Shown piece after piece: positions 1 to 4,713 of a stretch of 6,228 bases of DNA. The notes beneath the pieces are model-generated. The model had not been told where the DNA came from, ran no database searches, and saw only the letters and a list, made by a program, of their open reading frames with translations. Every line of letters starts with the position of its first letter. Position 1 is the stretch's first letter. This DNA is from CAYNNP01 sp964398215 (lineage in GTDB: Bacteria > Planctomycetota > Planctomycetia > Pirellulales > Pirellulaceae), in contig CAYNNP010000320.1 of the NCBI GenBank assembly GCA_964398215.1, positions 1-6,228 of the forward strand, written 5' to 3'. Position numbers and translations under genes: made by a program.

Positions 1-2
1 AA

Positions 3-95
3 AAAATCGAAAGGATTGCGGTCAAAGTTGTGGGTAAAGACAAGGCTGACGCCCATGGCTACATCATGTCGCCACTTCGTGGCTGCGGACTCTGA
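3..95 (+). CDS. Possible 3' end of an upstream gene (partial), running into a dispersed repeat
   Basis: One frame, entering from the left edge and stopping at TGA 93-95, reads KIERIAVKVVGKDKADAHG and then eleven more residues. The first 14 residues, with alternating hydrophobic and charged positions, look like a natural beta-strand-rich C-terminus. The remainder is encoded by the dispersed repeat that starts at position 44, so the tail may have been acquired when the element inserted near the stop codon of the upstream gene. No domain can be named from so little sequence. A second frame is open from 1 to 342, but its peptide crosses both repeats and looks random. This call is weak and depends entirely on sequence to the left of the window. 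Confidence 0.3.
   Translation, partial: KIERIAVKVVGKDKADAHGYIMSPLRGCGL
44..87. repeat. Dispersed intergenic repeat with small hairpin, left copy
   Basis: The 17 bases GGCTGACGCCCATGGCT at 44-60 recur exactly, in the same orientation, at 6212-6228, where the window ends. Just downstream, 71-83 forms a compact hairpin, GCCAC-TTC-GTGGC. The comparison inside this window proves only the 17 bases. The right boundary at 87 is a guess based on the hairpin. From memory, planctomycete spacers often contain repeats of this general look (a GGCT..GCCCA..GGCT block followed by a GCC-TTC-GGC hairpin), but I cannot confirm that here. No transposase accompanies it, so if mobile it would be non-autonomous. 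Confidence 0.6.
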
Positions 96-160
96 TCGTG
101 AGTACGTCCTCAGTCCGGCCTACAACCAAACACCACATGAAAAAAACGCAATTCCAAAAC

Positions 161-206
161 GCGTGAGTGAGGGACAATCAATCGTGATTCGGTCCCTCGC
201 TCACGC
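161..206. repeat. Long near-perfect hairpin, possible terminator for the minus-strand genes
   Basis: The 15 bases at 161-175 (GCGTGAGTGAGGGAC) are complementary to 192-206 (GTCCCTCGCTCACGC), with a single U.G wobble when read as plus-strand RNA. The stem continues inward: AATCA at 176-180 pairs with TGATT at 185-189 around an ATCG loop, leaving only a CG bulge at 190-191. That makes 20 base pairs in 46 bases. It lies about 75 bases past the stop codon of the SMI1/KNR4 gene. Read on the minus strand it is followed by GTTTT and, a little later, TTTTTT, so it could end that transcript. The length and symmetry also suit a small non-autonomous repeat. I lean towards a dispersed planctomycete repeat that may also act as a terminator. 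Confidence 0.7.
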
Positions 207-280
207 TTCGGGTTACCAAAAAGAGCTAACACCGAAGGCTACTGCACTCTCTTGGCCGACAGTTGCGCTCAGCGTCAGCT

Positions 281-850
281 TTAAAACTCAGCAGTGGACA
301 TTTCGATTTGACCGTATTCGGCTTTGGTTTGTGGATCACTAACAACTTCTGCGAGCTTGGCTAAGAGCGCGGCGTAGTCTTTCGTTAACACCTTGCGAGG
401 TATTCCACATGGGATTGGTGGGCAGAAAATTACTTGTCCGACATGGCCTTTTTCCGCTGGATCAAAATCGCAAATGATCTCTCCTGCTTCCGAGGACATT
501 ACTGGAATCCACTTTACTGACCAGTCGATGTCGTTTCGGATACAGCCTGCCGGAATCGAATCGAGATAAAGTTCACGACGAGTTTCCAGTCCAAGAATTT
601 GTTGTTGCATCTTTATCGTTTCACCAATCTGATTCAGAGAACAAAATGCCCACGGAAAGGGACTATTTCCGTGAACTGTTTCGCCATCATGAATCAGCAA
701 TGATTCAATCAACTGCTCAGGGAGTTTTAACGAGAACTCCTTCTCAAAGTCTGCGATCGAAGACTTCGATGCAGGTGCGTTAAACGAGGCATTGGTTTCA
801 TACCGCGCAAGCTCTTTTTCGATGAGCTCCCAAGATTCTTTGATCGACAT
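281..850 (-). CDS. SMI1/KNR4 (SUKH superfamily) protein
   Basis: This is a 189-residue cytoplasmic protein with no signal peptide or membrane segment. Several SMI1/KNR4 marks are visible. There is an N-terminal helix with W7 and IEKEL, then PAS at 26-28 leading to the IADFEKEFSLKLPEQL block (32-47) and an HDG motif at 54-56. WIPV lies at 114-117 and the acidic GEIICDFDP stretch at 123-131, followed by G135 and GQV at 138-140. In bacteria SUKH proteins often act as immunity proteins against polymorphic toxins, and other members have housekeeping or regulatory roles. No toxin gene lies within the window, so an immunity role is only a possibility. The gene follows the ABC ATPase gene by 42 bases on the same strand and is probably co-transcribed with it. 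ATG at 850-848 is the first start, and no clear Shine-Dalgarno site precedes it. Confidence 0.88.
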   Translation of the reverse strand: MSIKESWELIEKELARYETNASFNAPASKSSIADFEKEFSLKLPEQLIESLLIHDGETVHGNSPFPWAFCSLNQIGETIKMQQQILGLETRRELYLDSIPAGCIRNDIDWSVKWIPVMSSEAGEIICDFDPAEKGHVGQVIFCPPIPCGIPRKVLTKDYAALLAKLAEVVSDPQTKAEYGQIEMSTAEF

Positions 851-892
851 AGTATCTTTTTAGTTCAGAATTAATCACCGCGTTTGTCGCAG

Positions 893-1957
893 CTAGTCTT
901 CAATGCGCTGGCCAGTCTGTGCATCAAACACGTGTGTCAGCGCGAGCGATGCGAACAAGGTTACGTTTTCGTCATTGGCGCTTGCTTTTGCCGTGATCCG
1001 TTTGCTGTTGCATTCGACTTGCACAAACGTCTCGCCGTCAACGAATTCTTGCTGGACGACTTTGCCCACAAAGTAGACACCGGCAGCAGCGCGGTCGCCA
1101 TCCGCTTGGACCTGAGTCCAATCCCTGGGACGCACACCGATTTCTACTTTCGTGTCATCATCCATTGGTGGAAAATCAACAAGCTGCAAATCCGGAACTT
1201 GCACTTTGTTGGCCGCAACATGGCCTTGAAAGAATTGCATCGGCGCCGGTGTGTATCCGAGCGCTAGTGCGGCAGCTTTGCAGTTGGGGCGTTGGTACAA
1301 CTCTCGCGGCGTGGCGACTTGGGTGAACTTACCACCGTCCATGACAGCAATTCGGTCCGCCAAACGCATCGCTTCGTCTCCGTCGTGCGTGACTTGGATC
1401 GTCGTGCCTGGCGTTGATCGATGCCAGTTCAACAAATTTTGCTGCAGCTCATGACGAACGGGAGCGTCCAATGCTGAAAGCGGTTCGTCCAACAAGCGAA
1501 CAGAACTCTGCCGCACCATTGCTTTGGCCATCGCCGCTTTCCGCTGTTCACCGCCACTGAGACTGGCGGGCTTTCGGTCCAAAAAATCATCCAAGTAAAG
1601 TAGCTTGCTTGCGGATTCGATTCGCTGCTCTCGAAGTTTAAAATCACCTACGTTCTTTAAACTAAGGCTCAGATTTTGGCGAATAGTCAGATGTGGGTAC
1701 AGAGCATCACCTTGAAACATCATTGCGATGTCTCGATTTCGTGGCGCGACCCCGGTCATGTCTTGGTCTTCGATCCAGACGGATCCGTTGTCCGGTGCCA
1801 AAAGTCCGCAGATCAAGTTCAGAGTGGTCGTTTTTCCACAGCCACTTTGCCCCAAAACTACAATGAACTGCCCGCTTTCGATTTCCAATTGAAGCCCAGA
1901 AACAACGCATCGTTTGCCAAGCGTTTTCGTGATATCATTCAGTTGGACTTTGGACAT
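893..1957 (-). CDS. ABC transporter ATP-binding protein, MalK/UgpC type
   Basis: This is the ATPase subunit of an importer of the MalK/UgpC/MsmK class, at the cytoplasmic face. With M at 1957-1955 as residue 1 the protein has 354 residues, normal for the class. Motifs in order are Walker A GQSGCGKTT (36-44), Q-loop Q82 inside MMFQGDALYPHL, signature LSGGEQRK (133-140), Walker B VRLLDEP (153-159), D-loop SALD (161-164) and H-loop H191 in VTHDGDEA. A TOBE-like regulatory region fills about 235-350. All nucleotide-binding residues are present, so it should be active. No permease or solute-binding gene adjoins it, so the substrate cannot be told; carbohydrate or glycerol-phosphate import is the family default. 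An in-frame ATG six codons upstream (1975-1973) would also work. I prefer the internal ATG because family members typically begin in the style of MSKVQLNDITK. Neither start has a visible Shine-Dalgarno site. Confidence 0.95.
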   Translation of the reverse strand: MSKVQLNDITKTLGKRCVVSGLQLEIESGQFIVVLGQSGCGKTTTLNLICGLLAPDNGSVWIEDQDMTGVAPRNRDIAMMFQGDALYPHLTIRQNLSLSLKNVGDFKLREQRIESASKLLYLDDFLDRKPASLSGGEQRKAAMAKAMVRQSSVRLLDEPLSALDAPVRHELQQNLLNWHRSTPGTTIQVTHDGDEAMRLADRIAVMDGGKFTQVATPRELYQRPNCKAAALALGYTPAPMQFFQGHVAANKVQVPDLQLVDFPPMDDDTKVEIGVRPRDWTQVQADGDRAAAGVYFVGKVVQQEFVDGETFVQVECNSKRITAKASANDENVTLFASLALTHVFDAQTGQRIED

Positions 1958-1987
1958 GCAATCGTGGGCTAGCATTGTTTTCGCGTG

Positions 1988-2014
1988 CTGAAACGACAGA
2001 ATTGGTCATTTCAG
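1988..2014. promoter_or_regulatory. Imperfect palindrome in the divergent promoter region, candidate operator
   Basis: CTGAAACGAC at 1988-1997 and GTCATTTCAG at 2005-2014 are inverted copies with one mismatch, separated by the seven bases AGAATTG. The site sits 31 bases upstream of the preferred ATPase start, between two divergently transcribed gene pairs, where a dimeric regulator would commonly bind. It might equally be a hairpin in the ATPase leader RNA; the mismatch becomes a G.U wobble on that strand. I could not identify a convincing -35/-10 pair for either direction. The regulator is unknown and the functional claim is an inference. Confidence 0.3.
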
Positions 2015-2101
2015 GCTGCGTTAACAAAGTACCAAGCCGCAACCTTTGTGCTGTTTTTTTATCTTGTTTCCAAGTACCAAATTTAAACAAAGTGCCATCT
2101 T

Positions 2102-2641
2102 ATGACAAAAGCTGTTTCAAAATTTGCATCTTGTATCTGCATCTTCTCGCTAGCAATGACTTGTTCTGTGAGCGTGGCTGATGCCCAAAATCCCATCGTC
2201 ATCAACCAAACGAAAAAGAAAGAGTACAAGGTTAAGACGAAAGAGGAGCTGCGTCGAATCCTGACACCGATTCAGTACGATGTGACTCAGAATGCTGGCA
2301 CCGAGCGTTCGTTCCAGAACGAATACTGGGACAACAAGAAAGACGGACAGTACAACTGTCGTTGCTGTGGCTATCCATTGTTTTCTAGCAAATCGAAGTA
2401 CAAGTCAGGTACCGGTTGGCCCAGCTTCTACAACCCGCTGAATAAAAATAGCGTTGGGTTTACCAAAGACACAAAGTTGACTTACACTCGTGTCGAAGTT
2501 CACTGCAAGAATTGTAAGGCTCATCTTGGGCATGTTTTTGATGATGGACCGAAGCCGACGGGTAAACGCTACTGCATGAACAGCGCATCAATGGTTTTCG
2601 TTGATGAAAAGAAGATGAGTAGTAGTCAGAAGCAACGTTAG
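2102..2641 (+). CDS. msrB: Exported peptide-methionine (R)-S-oxide reductase MsrB
   Basis: The enzyme reduces methionine-R-sulfoxide in proteins, repairing oxidative damage. The 179 residues start with a Sec-type signal peptide: K3 and K7, a hydrophobic stretch at about 8-25, and a likely cleavage after ADA (26-28). It should therefore work in the periplasm or equivalent compartment. The SelR domain spans about 50-168. VTQNAGTERSF lies at 61-71. Zinc-binding pairs are C86/C89 (in CRCC) and C135/C138 (CKNC). SGTGWPSF is at 102-109, HLGHVF at 141-146 and the catalytic cysteine C158 in RYCMNSASM. T104 stands where MsrB proteins such as E. coli MsrB and Neisseria PilB have cysteine (SGCGWPSF), so the usual resolving cysteine is absent. 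C88 is an extra cysteine between the zinc ligands. C21 is not in a convincing lipobox. The start ATG lacks an obvious Shine-Dalgarno site. The acyl-CoA synthetase-like gene follows after 29 bases. Confidence 0.96.
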   Translation: MTKAVSKFASCICIFSLAMTCSVSVADAQNPIVINQTKKKEYKVKTKEELRRILTPIQYDVTQNAGTERSFQNEYWDNKKDGQYNCRCCGYPLFSSKSKYKSGTGWPSFYNPLNKNSVGFTKDTKLTYTRVEVHCKNCKAHLGHVFDDGPKPTGKRYCMNSASMVFVDEKKMSSSQKQR

Positions 2642-2659
2642 CGGACGTTCCTGAGTACT

Positions 2660-2664
2660 GAAGG
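2660..2664 (+). promoter_or_regulatory. Ribosome binding site deciding the TTG start of the ANL ligase
   Basis: GAAGG ends six bases before TTG 2671-2673. An in-frame TGA at 2659-2661 means translation cannot begin further upstream. The next in-frame ATG, at residue 23, would remove the beginning of the conserved N-terminal helix (ALENWARCRPNKIAL). Together these make TTG the likely start. This is the clearest Shine-Dalgarno sequence in the window. Confidence 0.7.
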
Positions 2665-2670
2665 CGAATA

Positions 2671-4101
2671 TTGTTCGATTCATTTATCCACGCCCTGGAG
2701 AACTGGGCGCGGTGTCGACCTAACAAAATTGCCCTGATGGCAATGTGCGATGCATCGCTTCGACGGATGACTTGGTCAGACGTGTTGCGTGCGGCTAAAG
2801 TACAAGCTGCGCAGATCGAAGTGTGTTTTGATCGCAACCCAGGTATGGCACGACGAATTGGTTATTCCAGCAACAATTCGCTTGCGGAAGTAATCACGGC
2901 GATAGCGAGCATGCTGTTGGGCGCTGTCGAAGTCCCGTTTGATTCGCGGGTTGATGACGCCCAAAGAACATTCGATACCAATTACGGTGGCCTTTGGGTT
3001 GAGCCTTCATTTTTTGATCATCGCGGCGGCAGTGACTTGGCATTCGGCAGTCGATTGGATTTCAATTCCAAGTCGTTGATCGATCATCCTGCCTTGATTT
3101 TGCAAACCAGCGGAACGACGGCGCAGCCCAAAGGAGTCGTTCATACGCATCGCGGTCTACTGCTGAACGCAGCTGCGAAACTTTCTGCTGTTCCGCAGAC
3201 GACCGAAGATGTGCGTCTGTGCTCATTGCCTTTGGCGCACGCGTACGCGCGAACGTGTGATTTTGGGACATGGCTTCTGAGTGGATCGACTTTAGCAATC
3301 GGTCATGGTTACAGCGCGTGGAAAACACTTGCTCCGTTGGCAAAACCGACATTGGCAAACACCGTTCCCAGTCTAGCAGACCGATTGTTGGTCTCTGATT
3401 CGAAACAAGTCGGAACTGGCGAGTTGAAACTTTTGGGTTGTGGCGGGGCTGCAATGTTGGAGACGGATTTCATGAAGTGGGCTGACCGAGGCGTGGCAGT
3501 GATTCAGGGATACGGTTTGACTGAAACGGGGCCAGTGATTTGCAGTTCAACGCCCGAGAGCGCAGTGCCAGGTTTTGTTGGCGGTTTTGTTGAAGGATGG
3601 GAGTACCAGATTCGCAACGGAGTACTTCACGTTCGCGGGCCTTCGTTGATGCAAGGCTACTTTGGCGACACCGCGGCTACCCGGCAGAGTGTTGATGCGG
3701 ACGGATGGTTCAACACTGGCGACTTGGTTGAATTTGACAAGAGCATCGGTCAGCTTCGTGTGCTGGGGCGATCCGATGATGTGATCGTGCTTGACAACGG
3801 TCGCAAAGTCAATCCGCGCAGCGTTGAAGAAAAAATCGAGCAGCTTGGATTGATTAGGCACGCAGTCGTGGTCGGCGCAGGAAGACGCATCGCGGCTTGG
3901 GTCGAACTTTCCACTCAGCATCATGACACCGACGTATCCGCTCAGATCAAACGTGTGCTCAAGGGCATGCCGCAGTGGTATCAGCCCGCCGAAATCAACT
4001 TGTTCGATGAACCGCTTTCTGAATCCACAGGTTGTCTTACCAGCAAGGGCAGCATTCGCAGAAACGCAGTGCGAACCTACATCGACAACATCAACCGCTA
4101 A
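2671..4101 (+). CDS. AMP-binding (ANL superfamily) acyl-CoA synthetase/ligase
   Basis: The protein is predicted to activate a carboxylic acid with ATP to an acyl-adenylate and probably transfer it to CoA or a carrier thiol. It is 476 residues from a TTG start, somewhat short for acyl-CoA synthetases (about 500-560), and has no signal peptide. Adenylation motifs in order are the phosphate-binding loop TSGTTAQPKG (146-155), LPLAHAY (186-192), YGLTET (281-286), GWFNTGD (345-351) with the ribose-binding D351, and the hinge GRSDD followed by NGRKVNP (366-382). The small C-terminal domain ends in LTSKGSIRR (456-464). The catalytic lysine there is probably K459, placed before the glycine instead of in the usual TGKxxR order. 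The acid substrate cannot be read from sequence; fatty or aromatic acids are both possible. O-succinylbenzoate-CoA ligase-like or adenylation-only roles are alternatives. It lies 29 bases after msrB and probably shares its transcript, although no functional link is evident. Confidence 0.93.
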   Translation: MFDSFIHALENWARCRPNKIALMAMCDASLRRMTWSDVLRAAKVQAAQIEVCFDRNPGMARRIGYSSNNSLAEVITAIASMLLGAVEVPFDSRVDDAQRTFDTNYGGLWVEPSFFDHRGGSDLAFGSRLDFNSKSLIDHPALILQTSGTTAQPKGVVHTHRGLLLNAAAKLSAVPQTTEDVRLCSLPLAHAYARTCDFGTWLLSGSTLAIGHGYSAWKTLAPLAKPTLANTVPSLADRLLVSDSKQVGTGELKLLGCGGAAMLETDFMKWADRGVAVIQGYGLTETGPVICSSTPESAVPGFVGGFVEGWEYQIRNGVLHVRGPSLMQGYFGDTAATRQSVDADGWFNTGDLVEFDKSIGQLRVLGRSDDVIVLDNGRKVNPRSVEEKIEQLGLIRHAVVVGAGRRIAAWVELSTQHHDTDVSAQIKRVLKGMPQWYQPAEINLFDEPLSESTGCLTSKGSIRRNAVRTYIDNINR

Positions 4102-4220
4102 GTTTTCGTTTTTTGAGCGGCAAAGTTGGTAAACTGCGTGGCGGAAGTCCTCAAAACTTTTGGGCGTTCGCATAACGCACCACCATAGCCTTCCTGTGGT
4201 TTAACGAATTAGAATTGTGT

Positions 4221-4244
4221 CGGCCTCCAAGGCTGTGATTTTTT
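4221..4244 (+). terminator. Candidate intrinsic terminator after the msrB-ligase pair
   Basis: CGGCCT (4221-4226) pairs with AGGCTG (4230-4235) across a three-base CCA loop. The stem has six pairs, one of them G.U. After three bases (TGA) comes a run of six T residues (4239-4244). It lies about 120 bases past the stop of the ligase gene, on the correct strand. The stem is short, and the gap before the T run weakens the case. Confidence 0.45.
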
Positions 4245-4258
4245 ATTACCCACCGTTC

Positions 4259-4326
4259 GTAGTACCGGCTTCAGCCGGAATAGGTTGCGGGGTAACGGAC
4301 TGGATTCCACCTGAAGGCGGTACTAC
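4259..4326. repeat. REP/BIME-like element: two inverted GTAG hairpins
   Basis: The left unit (4259-4281) starts with GTAG, then TA, then the hairpin CCGGC-TTCA-GCCGG (4265-4278). The right unit (4304-4326) is its inverted counterpart; on the minus strand it reads GTAG, TA, CCGCC-TTCA-GGTGG. The units agree at 20 of 23 positions and are separated by 22 bases. Two of the three differences are a compensatory swap within one stem pair (G-C to C-G), and the third turns a G-C pair into G.U, so both stems still fold. A GTAG foot beside a hairpin is typical of REP elements mobilised by REP-associated tyrosine transposases (RAYT, IS200-like), and inverted pairs form BIMEs. No RAYT gene is in the window, so it would have to act in trans. 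Confidence 0.8.
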
Positions 4327-4502
4327 AAACAAAAACTCACATGCTCGCTGGCCTTGATGCGTGTGGTGCGAACTGGATCGGTTCTGCAACATGGTCAGGA
4401 CAGAGGACGCGCGGACGCATCGGTTGATTTGCGCAGAAATCGAACGCCACAAAAACGGCGGCTATCGCCTTGCCGCTCACAAAACAAAAAACACAGTATC
4501 TT

Positions 4503-4530
4503 TGGCCTGAACTCTGGCGAGGCCAGCTAC
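4503..4530. repeat. Small hairpin repeat candidate
   Basis: TGGCCT (4503-4508) and AGGCCA (4520-4525) are perfect inverted copies around an 11-base loop. A second fold uses CTGAACTC (4507-4514) against GAGGCCAG (4519-4526) with a TGGC loop and two mismatches. A CTGAACTC-TGGC-GAGTTCAG hairpin followed by CTAC resembles a repeat I associate with planctomycete spacers, of which this would be a decayed copy. That is recollection, not proof. There is no second copy in this window. Confidence 0.4.
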
Positions 4531-4713
4531 ATATCAAATTGTAGGCTGTAAAAATGGCCCGCGGTTTAAGAAACAGCATTGTTTACCACACGTTGTATCG
4601 CGGTTAGGCTTGCGTGGTGAGTATCAGCAGGCGCGACTGGATTCGATTATGGTGTATCTACGTCGCTGCTGCACGTTTTAAGACCTGCCGAAATCGTATT
4701 CTTAAGCTGGTTC

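Larger units (their letters stand above)
4102..4713. other. 612-base spacer with repeats and no convincing gene
   Basis: No frame on either strand here gives a protein-like sequence. Open frames at 4246-4452 and 4337-4579 (minus) and 4354-4551 and 4614-4817 (plus) have no recognisable motif and cross the repeats. From left to right the spacer holds a terminator-like hairpin (4221-4244), a REP/BIME-like pair (4259-4326), a small GGCG/CGCC hairpin at 4457-4469 that on the minus strand is followed by GTTTTT, and a hairpin repeat (4503-4530). The last 180 bases must include the promoter of the sulfatase gene. I could not pick a -35/-10 pair with confidence. Confidence 0.75.

Noticed and set aside
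1..12. AAAAAATCGAAA at the left edge matches 6163-6174 at the end of the sulfatase gene, hinting that another sulfatase tail precedes the window.
   Set aside because: A 12-base A-rich match is expected by chance in 6 kb. The matching frame has no stop where the sulfatase stops, and the sequence after it differs.
16..342. Open frame of 108 codons on the plus strand beginning with TTG.
   Set aside because: It passes straight through the dispersed repeat and the 46-base hairpin and overlaps the end of the SMI1/KNR4 gene. The peptide has no family-like features.
281..850. SUKH protein as part of a toxin-immunity locus.
   Set aside because: No toxin, secretion marker or further immunity gene is visible in the window. 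The family alone does not prove an immunity role.
2102..2188. Possible lipoprotein signal in MsrB at C11 or C21.
   Set aside because: FASC is too close to the N-terminus, and AMTC lacks the small residue required before the cysteine. A Sec signal peptidase site after ADA fits better.
3547..4173. Minus-strand frame of 208 codons.
   Set aside because: It is the shadow of the ANL ligase, whose plus-strand frame carries all the conserved adenylation motifs.
4246..4452. Minus-strand frame of 68 codons containing VVPPSGGIQ and IPAEAGTTNGG.
   Set aside because: Those peptides are direct translations of the two REP-like hairpins. It is a repeat artefact, not a gene.
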